Shown here one piece after another: positions 17,659-26,059 of a stretch of DNA of 64,000 nucleotides (its first letter is position 1; each line of letters starts with the position of its first letter). The DNA is from Mucilaginibacter mali (lineage in GTDB: Bacteria; Bacteroidota; Bacteroidia; Sphingobacteriales; Sphingobacteriaceae): contig NZ_CP054139.1 in NCBI RefSeq assembly GCF_013283875.1, positions 1,984,001 through 2,048,000 on the forward strand. Direction: 5' to 3'. A program made the translations under genes and the position numbers. The notes below the pieces were generated by a model. It did no database searches, was not told the origin of the DNA, and worked only from the letters and a program-made list of their open reading frames with translations.

Positions 17659-19272
17659 ATGAAGAAAATAACCGAGAGCAACGCGGCTGCAAATACCCTT
17701 ATACTTATTGTTGTTACCTTTTTAATAAGGCTGTGGATAGCCGCGTATACCGGTTTAGGCATCGGCGAATCGTACTACTTTCGTGGCGCGCTCGATCTGA
17801 ACCTGAGCTACTTCGATCAGCCGCCTTTGTTTTTTTGGCTGAGCGGTATTACCGTAAAACTTTTCGGTATCAATAATTTAGGGCTGCGCTTCCCTGCGGT
17901 ATTGCTGTTTGCAGGTACCAGTTGGATGTTGTTCCTGATCACCCGCAAATTTTTTAACGCATGTGCCGGCTTTTGGGCCGTGGTAATAATGAACCTGAGC
18001 GCGGTATTTACGGTGGCTATCGCCTGCTGGTTTCAGCCCGATGCGCCGCTGATGTTCTTTTGGCTGGCATCGGCCTATGTAATGATCCGGATCATGTTCG
18101 ATCCGCAGAACGGACAACCTGGCGCACGTTATCATACCGCTAAAATATATGGCTTATGGTTGCTGGTTGGTGTGCTGATGGGTTTGGCTACGCTGAGTAA
18201 ATATCACGTGATATTTTTATTTGCAGGCGTATTTGTGTTTGTAGGCACCAACAAAGATCAACGGCACTGGTTGCTGCACCCCGGGCCTTACCTGGCTATT
18301 ATAATAGCCTTTGTACTGGCCTTACCGGTATTGCTGTGGAATTATCAAAACAATTGGGCCTCCTTTGTTTTCCAGGGGTCCCGGGCGGGCGGGGTTTCAT
18401 TACATCCCGAGTGGTTTTTACGCAGTATTGGTGGCCAGGCCTTATGGTTATTGCCATGGGTATGGTGGCCATTGATGGTACAGTTGTTTCAATCGTACAA
18501 ATTGCGCAAGCAGGAGGTTTATAGCTTTAATTTTTGGATAGCCATTTTACCGGTGGTGTTTTTTACGGTGGTAACCTTGTGGGCCGATCTGCAATACCAT
18601 TTCCACTGGCAGGCGCCGGGCTATATGATGCTGTTTATCCCACTTGGATATGCTATTGATAAAAAGCTGAACGGCCCGCATAAGGAGGGCAGGGCAACCC
18701 GTCGCTGGTTAAGATTTTCGGTATGTTTTACAGTGATCACCATTGGCGTGCTGAGTTTGCACATGGTTACCGGCTTTTGGCAATGGTATGGCCCTAAATG
18801 GATAGTGAAAGCAGCGCACGGCGATAATATCGATCCCACCATTCAAGGCGTAGACTACGATGATATTAAAGGTCGGTTTGAAAAAGAAGGCTGGCTGAAC
18901 AACCCCAACGTATTTACCGGCGCTGCCCGCTGGTGGCTAACCGGTAAGGTAGACTGGGCGCTGAAAGGGCAAAAACCGGTGATCTGCTTTAGTGATGACC
19001 CCCGCAACCTGGCTTTTTTGGTTGATCCGAATACCCTTATTGGTAAAGATTGCGTGATTATAGGGCAGGAACACGAAGAAAGCGTTAACAGGGATGTAAA
19101 GCCATTTTTTGATGAAGTAAAGCAGCTGCCCGATGTGGCGGTTATGCGCAGCGGCCGGGATGAGTTGCACCTGCAGGTTTATTATTGTAAGAATTTCCAC
19201 CTGCCCGCTACCCCAAGGAATGATTTGCCACTGTATCACCAGTTGACGGGTAGGCCGCCGTTTGGGAAGTGA
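17659..19272 (+). CDS. GT39/ArnT-like membrane glycosyltransferase
   Basis: A 537-residue polytopic protein with about 11-12 hydrophobic segments. The first periplasmic loop carries the acidic motif GIGESYYFRGALDLNLSYFDQPPLFFWL, as in PMT_2/ArnT enzymes that move a sugar from a polyprenyl-phosphate donor. The Asp-Gln-Pro-Pro and the Glu in GIGE are the expected catalytic-loop residues. The C-terminal ~150 residues form a soluble periplasmic part. Acceptor could be lipid A, a glycoprotein or another surface glycan; nothing in the neighbourhood decides. It stands alone, between the sulfatase and a family A repeat. Confidence 0.78.
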   Translation: MKKITESNAAANTLILIVVTFLIRLWIAAYTGLGIGESYYFRGALDLNLSYFDQPPLFFWLSGITVKLFGINNLGLRFPAVLLFAGTSWMLFLITRKFFNACAGFWAVVIMNLSAVFTVAIACWFQPDAPLMFFWLASAYVMIRIMFDPQNGQPGARYHTAKIYGLWLLVGVLMGLATLSKYHVIFLFAGVFVFVGTNKDQRHWLLHPGPYLAIIIAFVLALPVLLWNYQNNWASFVFQGSRAGGVSLHPEWFLRSIGGQALWLLPWVWWPLMVQLFQSYKLRKQEVYSFNFWIAILPVVFFTVVTLWADLQYHFHWQAPGYMMLFIPLGYAIDKKLNGPHKEGRATRRWLRFSVCFTVITIGVLSLHMVTGFWQWYGPKWIVKAAHGDNIDPTIQGVDYDDIKGRFEKEGWLNNPNVFTGAARWWLTGKVDWALKGQKPVICFSDDPRNLAFLVDPNTLIGKDCVIIGQEHEESVNRDVKPFFDEVKQLPDVAVMRSGRDELHLQVYYCKNFHLPATPRNDLPLYHQLTGRPPFGK

Positions 19273-19311
19273 CCTTTCCAATCCTTCGCCAAGGGGAAGG
19301 TCCTAAAAAGA

Positions 19312-19427
19312 GTTGTCGTTGCGAGCGATAGCGTGACAATCCGATAGGACAAGCAACAATGATCTGCCCATGTGATTGCCGCGTCGCCCCAATTCACAAG
19401 GCTTGCGCCGCTCCTCGCAATCACATA
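19312..19427. repeat. Dispersed palindromic repeat, family A copy 2
   Basis: Begins GTTGTCGTTGCGAGCGATAG and ends CTCCTCGCAATCACAT, a degraded version of copy 1 with the same order of blocks. About 15-30 bp of an unrelated insertion (AATTCACAAGGCTTGCG) interrupts the right arm. The flank before it, CCAAGGGGAAGG with CTAAAAAGAG, is shared with copy 1. It separates the convergent GT39 and sigma-factor genes. Confidence 0.75.
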
Positions 19428-19439
19428 CTTTTATTAATT

Positions 19440-20699
19440 CTAATTCAACACCGCCGCCAGTTTCTCTTGCAATATCTTCTTCTCCGCGGCAGCGCGTGTC
19501 AGGCTTATAGCCCCTTCCAAACTTATCCTCGCCGAAGCAAAATCATGCAAGCGGATATAAATTTCGCCAAGGATGGCATGATATAAGTAGAATTTTTCTG
19601 TACCGGGAATATCCTGCAGCGCAGTTAAAGCGGCCTGCGGCCCGTCTACCTGCATAAGGGCTACGGCCCGGTTAATGGCTGTAAAAGGCGAGGGGGCAAT
19701 GCGGCAAAGCCAGTCGTAATAGCCAAGTATCCGTTTCCAGTTGGTGGTGTCGAAACTGTTGGCTGTGCAATGTTCAAATGCTATTGCCGCTTCCAGGTGG
19801 TATGGACTAACGGTATCGCCAAAAGCGGCCTGGTTCATCAGGTGGTTGCCCTGGGTTATCAGGCGGCCGTCCCAACGGGTGCGGTCTTGCCTGCTCAGTA
19901 AAATAATTTCTCCCTCCGTACTTAAACGGCTTTCGCTACGCGAGGCGTGGAAACACATCAGCGCCATCAGCGCGTAAGTCTCAGGTTGCTGGGTGTTTTT
20001 GTTTTGGATGAGTAACTGGCAAAGCAGCATGGCTTCGTCCATCAGATCCTTACGGATGAGATATTCTGATTGTGTAGAGTTATAACCCTCGTTAAACAGC
20101 AGGTAAATAGCGTTCAGTACTACGTCCGTCCGTTTTTTTAATTCGTTTACCGATGGGATACCGAGTTTGATCTTTTCGCTGCGGAAAAACTCCTTGGTGC
20201 GATACAATCTTTTGGAAACGGTGTCTTCGGGGATGAGAAACGCTTTGGCTATCTCGATGGTGCTAAAACCGCAAAGCGTTTTCAGTATCAGCGTGATTTG
20301 GTTTTCCTTTGGGATTTTGGGATGGCAGCAGGCAAACATCATGCGCAGCATATCATCTTCAAGCAGTTCCTGCTTCCACATTCCAGTGATATCGGGCAGG
20401 GCCTGATCGTGGGTTTCACTAAAATCATCCGGATCGGTATTCAGCGAATGCCGGTTATGCCGCAACTTATCTATGGCTTTGTTTTTGGCCACCTTATACA
20501 GCCAGGCGGTAGGATTGGAGGGGATTCCTTTATCGGGCCAGCTGTTAAAGGCCAGCAGCAGGGTATCCTGCACCACATCCTCGGCCATTTGCAGGTTTTC
20601 GGTACCGAACAGCCGCGTTAAAACAGCAACCATCTTCCCCGCCTCGCGGCGAAAAAGATGGTCGGCCAGTTGAGTGATATGCGGGTTGCGTTCACTCAT
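19440..20699 (-). CDS. ECF sigma factor, ECF42 group with C-terminal TPR-like extension
   Basis: A 419-residue protein. Residues ~10-180 hold the ECF sigma2 (AEDVVQDTLLLAFNSWP, NPTAWLYKVAKNKAIDKLR) and sigma4 (LILKTLCGFSTIEIAKAFLIPEDTVSKRLYR) regions. The long extension that follows, with KKRTDVVLNAIYLLFNEGY and later helical repeats (SPFTAINRAVALMQVDGP), is the DUF6596/SnoaL-unlike extension typical of ECF42. These sigma factors lack an anti-sigma gene and are paired with a DGPF/YCII protein, which here overlaps by 4 bp upstream. The target regulon is unknown. Confidence 0.88.
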   Translation of the reverse strand: MSERNPHITQLADHLFRREAGKMVAVLTRLFGTENLQMAEDVVQDTLLLAFNSWPDKGIPSNPTAWLYKVAKNKAIDKLRHNRHSLNTDPDDFSETHDQALPDITGMWKQELLEDDMLRMMFACCHPKIPKENQITLILKTLCGFSTIEIAKAFLIPEDTVSKRLYRTKEFFRSEKIKLGIPSVNELKKRTDVVLNAIYLLFNEGYNSTQSEYLIRKDLMDEAMLLCQLLIQNKNTQQPETYALMALMCFHASRSESRLSTEGEIILLSRQDRTRWDGRLITQGNHLMNQAAFGDTVSPYHLEAAIAFEHCTANSFDTTNWKRILGYYDWLCRIAPSPFTAINRAVALMQVDGPQAALTALQDIPGTEKFYLYHAILGEIYIRLHDFASARISLEGAISLTRAAAEKKILQEKLAAVLN

Positions 20700-21037
20700 C
20701 TCATTTTAGCGATCTCCTGCACCTCGGTACTGCCATCATATTCAAAAATAGGGCAGCCTTTGGCAATCTCGATAGCCTGTTGCAGGTCGTTTGCTTTAAT
20801 GGCAATAAAGCCGGCCACAATTTCCTTACCCTCGGCATAAGGGCCGTCAGTCAGTTGTTTTTCTGGGCCACTTAAAACAGCGCCTTGCTGGGTTAGGCGT
20901 TCGCCGCTCAGGTAAGTGCCATCGGCTTTCAGGCCATCCATCCAGGTCATCCATTTCATCATCGATTGCTGTAGCAACTCGGGCGAAGCAGTAGTGAAAT
21001 CTAAACCGCCGCGGAATAATAACATGTACTCTTTCAT
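20696..21037 (-). CDS. YCII/DGPF-family protein paired with the ECF42 sigma factor
   Basis: A 113-residue protein of the YCII-related (DGPF) family. It contains DGPYAEGKEIVAGFIAIKAND, the DGPxxE hallmark, and a C-terminal GCPIFEYDGSTEVQEIAKMR typical of the group. YCII folds are dimeric ferredoxin-like domains. The gene ends inside the sigma-factor start (ATGA overlap, 20696-20699), which indicates translational coupling. By analogy with other ECF42 loci it is likely a target or signalling partner of the sigma factor; its biochemical activity is unknown. Confidence 0.88.
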   Translation of the reverse strand: MKEYMLLFRGGLDFTTASPELLQQSMMKWMTWMDGLKADGTYLSGERLTQQGAVLSGPEKQLTDGPYAEGKEIVAGFIAIKANDLQQAIEIAKGCPIFEYDGSTEVQEIAKMR

Positions 21038-21140
21038 TTTTTGTGTTTTTTTAAAGTGAATATTTGATTATCACCCCAATGACGGACGGTGGTAATGGAT
21101 TTGGACAATTATTTTCAAATTTTTTATTCGCCTGATGTTA

Positions 21141-21280
21141 GGGGCAATTTAACCACAAAGGGCGCAAAGTTTTTGCACAAAGGTCACAAAGATATACAGC
21201 TTCGTTTTTGAGTTAAAATCATAAGTACGCAAGGCTTTGTGGGCTTTGTGTTCCTATCTTTGTGTTCTTTGTGGTTAAAT
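21141..21280. repeat. Dispersed palindromic repeat, family B copy 1 (AACCACAAAG type)
   Basis: Outer arms ATTTAACCACAAAG (21147-21160) and CTTTGTGGTTAAAT (21267-21280) are perfect 14-bp complements. Inside are several CACAAAG / CTTTGTG copies. The preceding GGGGCAATTT is also present at copy 2 (57566-57692), 36 kb away. Confidence 0.8.
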
Positions 21281-21354
21281 CATCATCATGCCTACCTGCT
21301 ATTAAAACTATCAAAAAATAGCTAATCCCGCATCATACCATGTTAAAAACAAGT

Positions 21355-21385
21355 ATTGCAAAGCAAACAGCTTCTGTTACATTTG
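21355..21385 (+). promoter_or_regulatory. Probable Bacteroidota promoter of the lyase operon
   Basis: ATTG at 21355-21358 and a perfect TAnnTTTG element, TACATTTG, at 21378-21385 are 19 nt apart. Transcription would start near 21392, about 37 nt before the lyase ATG. Confidence 0.55.
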
Positions 21386-21428
21386 AATTATGCGGCTAAC
21401 CAATGGCCGATAAACCAAATCTGCATTT

Positions 21429-22619
21429 ATGAAAGCTAAACTGATAATAGCATTGCTATGCCTGCTGTTTTTACAACAAACCTACGCGCAACTGCCCGAG
21501 GTATTTTTGCTAAGCCCTAAACATATGGCCGATAAAAAAGCGGCCTATAAAAAAGGCGATAGCAAGGTGGTAAGCGATGTGACCGCCGTTGTTAAAAGCG
21601 CGGATGAATTTCTGACTGCCAAACCAGCCTCGGTAATGGAAAAGGCGCTTACCCCGCCAAGTGGCAGCAAGCACGATTATATGAGCATGGCCCCCTACTT
21701 TTGGCCCGATCCGGCAAAGGCGGATGGCTTACCTTATATCCGCAAAGACGGACAACGCAACCCCGAAATTAAAAAGATCGTCGATCACGAGTTACTGAGC
21801 AACCTGGATAACAAGTGTAAATACCTGTCGCTGGCCTATTATTTTACCGGCGATGAGAAGTATGCCGCCAAAGTCAACGAGTTGCTGAAAGTATGGTTTC
21901 TTGATGCGGAAACTAAAATGAACCCCAACCTTAACTACGCGCAGGCGGTACGCGGTGTAAACGATGGTAGGGGGATAGGTATCATCGAAACCCGTTCGCT
22001 GGCCAATATAGCCGATTGGATGGGTTTGCTGGCCGGTTCCAAATCGTTCACCAAACAAAACCTTGCGGCAATAAAAGATTGGTATAAACAATATCTTACG
22101 TGGATGACCACCAGTAAAAACGGCAAGGACGAGCATAATGCCAAAAACAACCACGGTACGCATTATGATACCCAGGTGGTAAGCTTTGCCTTGTTTACCG
22201 GGAATACAGCAATGGCCAAACAGGTTTTGGAAGATAGCAGAAAGCGCATCGCCACACAAATTGAACCAGATGGTGAACAAAAACTGGAATTGGAACGCAC
22301 CAACGCACTGGGCTACAGCAGCATGAATTTAGATGGCTGGATCAATATGTCGGAACTGGGTGACCGGGCCGGTGTAAACCTTTGGGATTATACCACTGCC
22401 GATGGCCGGGGCATCCGCAAAGCGCTGGATTGGCTGTTACCTTATGCCTTAGATCAGAAACCGTTCACCTACCAGCAGATCACGCCTTACAGCAAGGATG
22501 AATTGTACCATGTGCTGCTGTTATCGGCGCAAAAGTATCACGAGCCTGCTTATAGCAAAGCCGCGGAGAGCATGCGCAAAAAGGATAAGTTTTATTTAGA
22601 AGACCTGTTATATAATTAA
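21429..22619 (+). CDS. Alginate-lyase-fold polysaccharide lyase (PF05426 type), secreted
   Basis: A 396-residue protein with a signal peptide ending TYAQ at residue 20. The body is an (alpha/alpha) toroid of the alginate_lyase family: SMAPYFWPDPAKADGLPYIRKDGQRNPE, then YAQAVRGVNDGRGIGIIETR, and NAKNNHGTHYDTQ, where the Asn, His and Tyr residues sit where such lyases place their catalytic set. Related PL38-type enzymes act on alginate or glucuronan, so a uronic-acid polymer is the likely substrate. It is followed after 12 nt by a beta-helix protein, so the two form an operon driven by the promoter at 21355-21385. Confidence 0.82.
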   Translation: MKAKLIIALLCLLFLQQTYAQLPEVFLLSPKHMADKKAAYKKGDSKVVSDVTAVVKSADEFLTAKPASVMEKALTPPSGSKHDYMSMAPYFWPDPAKADGLPYIRKDGQRNPEIKKIVDHELLSNLDNKCKYLSLAYYFTGDEKYAAKVNELLKVWFLDAETKMNPNLNYAQAVRGVNDGRGIGIIETRSLANIADWMGLLAGSKSFTKQNLAAIKDWYKQYLTWMTTSKNGKDEHNAKNNHGTHYDTQVVSFALFTGNTAMAKQVLEDSRKRIATQIEPDGEQKLELERTNALGYSSMNLDGWINMSELGDRAGVNLWDYTTADGRGIRKALDWLLPYALDQKPFTYQQITPYSKDELYHVLLLSAQKYHEPAYSKAAESMRKKDKFYLEDLLYN

Positions 22620-22631
22620 TACCCCTACATA

Positions 22632-24170
22632 ATGAACCGGAGAATTTTAGCCGGCTGCCTTCTGTTAGTTGCAGGCACCATTAAGAATCACGCGCATGCC
22701 CAAGCCAAAAGCCAATGGGTTTACCAGGGCGATAACGCTAAACTGAACTACAAAACCCTGCCGCAAGGCGACAGGATAATGGATTTCTCGTACGCTGGCT
22801 ATATGGGCGGCGGCGTAACGCTTCCATCACCTGAAGTGAAAATTACATTAGATGCGATGAACGGCGATAATGCGGATGCCATCCAGTCGGCCATTGAAAA
22901 GGTATCGAAGATGCCACTGGTAAATGGCTTCCGCGGAACTGTATTGTTAAATAAGGGTACGTATGATTGCAGTAAACCCATCAGTATTAATGCCAGCGGC
23001 GTGGTGCTGCGTGGCAGCGGGGCGGACGATAAGGGTACCATCATCAATATGACAGGCAATCCACACGTATGCCTCACGGTGAAAAACAGGCCTGTGGTTA
23101 AAAATATTGGCAAGGCTGTTTCGGTGGCAGATGCCTATGTGCCTGCCGGGACCAATACATTTACATTGAGCAGCACATCGGGACTATCTGTTGGCGATAC
23201 CATATCCATCACCAAGCCCGTAGCGCCCGATTGGGTGGCTTTTATGGGTATGGACCAGTTAACCCGCGATGGCAAGAAGCAAACCTGGATGACCGGCGAG
23301 ATCAGCGCCGAACGGGTAATAACAGCCATTGCGGGTAATAAAGTAACGGTTGATGTGCCCTTTAATGATAATTACGATGCCAAATATTTAGGTGCAGGCA
23401 GTGTATCGGTGAGCAAGATCAGTACTACGGGGATGCTGTCGCAAATTGGTTTTGAGCACATGCGCATCGTCTCGCCCGATCAAACCGGAACGATAGACGA
23501 GAAGCACCACTCCGGCGTAAACCTAAGCGGGATGGTTGATGGCTGGGTGAAAGATATCGACATTTATAATACAGTGAACAGCTTCGGTATTACCGGCAGC
23601 CGCATTACGGTGCTGCGGGTAAACATCATCCATAACCTGGCCACCACGGGCGCTGCCAAACCAGCCGATTTTAATGGCAGCGGCGCGCAATTGTTATACG
23701 ACCACTGCACCATCACCGGTAACAATGTTTTCTTTTTTGCCACCGGAGCCAAGGTGAACGGGCCAATAGTAATGCTGAACTGTACTTTTAAAGGTAACGG
23801 CTGGATACAACCCCACCAGCGCTGGGCCACAGGTTTGCTGATTGACAATTGCCAGGTGCCCGATGGTGGCATCGATTTTATGAACCGCGGGGCAATGGGA
23901 TCGGGCCATGGCTGGGCTATTGGCTGGGCCGTAGCCTGGAACTGCAAGGCCAAATCGTACCTAAACCAGCAGCCACCCGGTGCCGCCAACTGGGTGATAG
24001 GCAGCAGTGGCGAGCAGCAAAAGCGCGATGTGCCATTTATAAAAGGATCGGGCATGGTACCCGAAGGTATATATGATTCGTACCGGAAGCCTGTTACACC
24101 GCAAAGCCTTTATCTTTCGCAATTAAAAGAGCGTAAGGGCGAACAAGCGGTTAAGAATGTGGGGTATTGA
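22632..24170 (+). CDS. Secreted right-handed beta-helix protein (pectate-lyase-superfamily fold)
   Basis: A 512-residue protein with a signal peptide ending AHAQ near residue 24. Residues ~75-135 read as the start of a parallel beta-helix of the pectate-lyase-3/GH28 type: DAIQSAIEKVSK, GTVLLNKGTYDCSKPISINASGVVLRGSG. Later rungs follow (SQIGFEHMRIVSP, HNLATTGAAKP, LLYDHCTITGNNVFFFATGAK). It probably binds or cleaves a polysaccharide, and its pairing with the lyase upstream points to uronate polymers. No catalytic residues can be named, so hydrolase, lyase and non-catalytic roles all remain possible. Confidence 0.72.
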   Translation: MNRRILAGCLLLVAGTIKNHAHAQAKSQWVYQGDNAKLNYKTLPQGDRIMDFSYAGYMGGGVTLPSPEVKITLDAMNGDNADAIQSAIEKVSKMPLVNGFRGTVLLNKGTYDCSKPISINASGVVLRGSGADDKGTIINMTGNPHVCLTVKNRPVVKNIGKAVSVADAYVPAGTNTFTLSSTSGLSVGDTISITKPVAPDWVAFMGMDQLTRDGKKQTWMTGEISAERVITAIAGNKVTVDVPFNDNYDAKYLGAGSVSVSKISTTGMLSQIGFEHMRIVSPDQTGTIDEKHHSGVNLSGMVDGWVKDIDIYNTVNSFGITGSRITVLRVNIIHNLATTGAAKPADFNGSGAQLLYDHCTITGNNVFFFATGAKVNGPIVMLNCTFKGNGWIQPHQRWATGLLIDNCQVPDGGIDFMNRGAMGSGHGWAIGWAVAWNCKAKSYLNQQPPGAANWVIGSSGEQQKRDVPFIKGSGMVPEGIYDSYRKPVTPQSLYLSQLKERKGEQAVKNVGY

Positions 24171-24228
24171 GGTTAGAGATTAAAGATTAGAGATTAGTCA
24201 AATGTAGTAAAGAAGCCTAATCTCTAAT
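24171..24228. repeat. Heptamer repeat (GATTAGA) with palindromic partner
   Basis: GGTTAGA, GATTAAA, GATTAGA and GATTAG run in tandem with a 7-bp period from 24171. ATTAGAGATTAG (24186-24197) and CTAATCTCTAAT (24217-24228) are perfect 12-bp complements. It fills the 75-bp gap between convergent genes and could act as a two-way terminator stem. The same heptamer class occurs at 42851-42892. Confidence 0.7.
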
Positions 24229-24245
24229 CACTAATTAACTAATCT

Positions 24246-24869
24246 CTATTTAGCTTTCCCCAACCCATCCGTGCACGACGCGTCATCCGGTTTTATCATT
24301 AAACCACGCTCGAAACAGGCACGGGCCTCGGCTTTTTTACCCGAGAAGAGGTAGCTCCAGCCCAGCATTTGGTTGCCATCGTAATCGAATGGGTAAAGCG
24401 TTACTACTTTGGTGAAATATTTAATGGCGTTATCATATTGCTTGCGGTTATAGCTGATAATGCCTGTCCAGTAATTGGCCTGGGTGTTTTGCGGGTCTAT
24501 TTTTAAAATAGCGCTATACTGATCTAATACCTTATCCCAGCTTTCCAGCATCGACAGGGGTTTTACGTAACCAAAACGGGCTTCAATAGCGCCGGGCTTC
24601 AGGTTAATGGCCTTCAGGTAGTAGCTTTGCGATGAGGTGTAATTTTTATTGAGGAAATGCAGCCAGCCCAGGCGCAGGTTCACCTCATAATTGTTATCGG
24701 CATAGTAGGGCATCATATCGTTTATAGCTGCCGAATAAGCTTTTTTGGCCTCGTTGCTGTAGCTGTTATGAAATGCTTTTTCCATTGCCGCTGCGCTGCC
24801 CTGCGCGTACATACTTGTGCCGATGAGCAATAATGCTGCTGCGCAAAACAGCTTCTTTAAAATTTCCAT
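24246..24869 (-). CDS. Periplasmic TPR protein
   Basis: A 207-residue protein with a signal peptide ending MYAQ near residue 22. The remainder consists of TPR helices: NYEVNLRLGWLHFLNKNYTSSQSYYLKAINLKPGAIEARFGYV, NTQANYWTGIISYNRKQYDNAIKYFTKVVTLYPFDYDGNQMLGWSYLF and a last repeat ending the protein. TPR arrays bind partner proteins. It is the last gene of the PqqD/ATP-grasp operon and overlaps the outer-membrane barrel gene by 13 nt, so it may be a periplasmic adaptor for that barrel. No enzymatic domain is visible. Confidence 0.82.
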   Translation of the reverse strand: MEILKKLFCAAALLLIGTSMYAQGSAAAMEKAFHNSYSNEAKKAYSAAINDMMPYYADNNYEVNLRLGWLHFLNKNYTSSQSYYLKAINLKPGAIEARFGYVKPLSMLESWDKVLDQYSAILKIDPQNTQANYWTGIISYNRKQYDNAIKYFTKVVTLYPFDYDGNQMLGWSYLFSGKKAEARACFERGLMIKPDDASCTDGLGKAK

Positions 24870-26059
24870 GTAAATCCTCCGGTTATTGAATTTTGGTTAA
24901 AGTTTTTGTTTAAGTAGTAATCCTGTTTTTGTTCGAAAGCATAATTGATATATAAAACGGCATGCTGCCCCAGTTGAAAGAAACCGGTAAGGCCCGCCTT
25001 TAGTTTGGTAACATCAATAGCGTTGTACACATACAACGCATCGGCATCAAGGTAATTATCCATGGTGCCAAAAGTGCCATTAGCTTCCAGCCAGAATGGC
25101 TTAGCCGCCTTAAAGCCAAGTGTTTGGCTAAAGATAGTTTGCTGCATATCGCCGCTTTGTACCGATACCCGGCTGATGGTGTACAGGTTCAAATTCCCCA
25201 TAGGATAAAAGCTGAGTTGCCCGTTATACTGCTGCACATTGTTATTGCTGATGGTCGCCACATTCGCGTCGGCCTGTAGGGTAACGTAGGGCAGGGAATA
25301 CTTTAACCCGATCAACCCGATGTGATTTTGAAAACTGCTGGTGCCAAAGCTTGTATTGAGGTAATGGTAAGCACCCAAAACATTAAGGTTGCTGTTGACA
25401 GCAAAGCCCAGTTTGCCATAATACTCAAATTGCGTATCGGTAAAGGTAGCGCTGTTAGGGCTGGCTATGGCCGGCGCGCCTGCAGCCGCAGGTATAGCTA
25501 CTAATGCGGTAATAGACTGGTTATAATATGCCACCGATTGATCCAAAGTTAGCTTCCAGCCCAGTCGGTTGCTTAAAAACGCGCGTGTATAGTTACCCGT
25601 ACCGCGCAGGTTATTTTGCGGCAGCTTTACACTGCTTTCTAAACCTGCCTGTACCAAGCCAAATTGTGTGACTTGTTCCCGGTTCATGGTAACCGTATCA
25701 ACAAACGATGCATGGTACGATGCCGCGTTGGTATTGCCCAGATACCTGCTGCACAGATAGCTGTAGTACCGCGCCATTTGGTTGTGCGAATCGTCCTTTA
25801 GTACCTCGGCATATTGGGTGAGGGCACCGCTATAGTTTTGGCCCATAAAATTGGCGTAGGCCATGCGCAGGCGCAACACGGGATAATCAACCCCGGCAGC
25901 GATGGCCTTATTGCCGTAATCTACCAGTCCGGTCCAATTGCGGGCGTTATAATATACCAGCGATGTGCTGTCGGCTTGCTGAAAGCTGATGCTTTGCGCC
26001 CGTGCTGCTATCGTGCACAGCGCCAGCAGCACAATTAAAATATATGTTCTGTTTGCCAT
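24857..26059 (-). CDS. Outer-membrane beta-barrel protein with N-terminal TPR-like region
   Basis: A 400-residue protein with a signal peptide ending ARAQ at residue 22. Residues ~25-130 are TPR-like helices (NWTGLVDYGNKAIAAGVDYPVLRLRMAYANFMGQNYSGALTQYAEVL). From ~150 onward the sequence alternates polar and aromatic residues as in transmembrane beta-strands, ending GGFTWKF with the C-terminal Phe usual for Bam-inserted barrels. The layout resembles YaiO-type barrels. It overlaps the transporter-peptidase gene by 25 nt and the TPR gene by 13 nt, so it is co-translated with both. An export or import channel is the inferred role. Confidence 0.78.
   Translation of the reverse strand: MANRTYILIVLLALCTIAARAQSISFQQADSTSLVYYNARNWTGLVDYGNKAIAAGVDYPVLRLRMAYANFMGQNYSGALTQYAEVLKDDSHNQMARYYSYLCSRYLGNTNAASYHASFVDTVTMNREQVTQFGLVQAGLESSVKLPQNNLRGTGNYTRAFLSNRLGWKLTLDQSVAYYNQSITALVAIPAAAGAPAIASPNSATFTDTQFEYYGKLGFAVNSNLNVLGAYHYLNTSFGTSSFQNHIGLIGLKYSLPYVTLQADANVATISNNNVQQYNGQLSFYPMGNLNLYTISRVSVQSGDMQQTIFSQTLGFKAAKPFWLEANGTFGTMDNYLDADALYVYNAIDVTKLKAGLTGFFQLGQHAVLYINYAFEQKQDYYLNKNFNQNSITGGFTWKF

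Larger units (their letters stand above)
21038..21428. other. Non-coding gap with family B palindrome and a promoter
   Basis: 391 bp between the divergent YCII gene and the lyase gene. It holds the family B repeat at 21141-21280 and the promoter at 21355-21385, described separately. No small gene or structured RNA was recognised in the remaining sequence. Confidence 0.6.
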
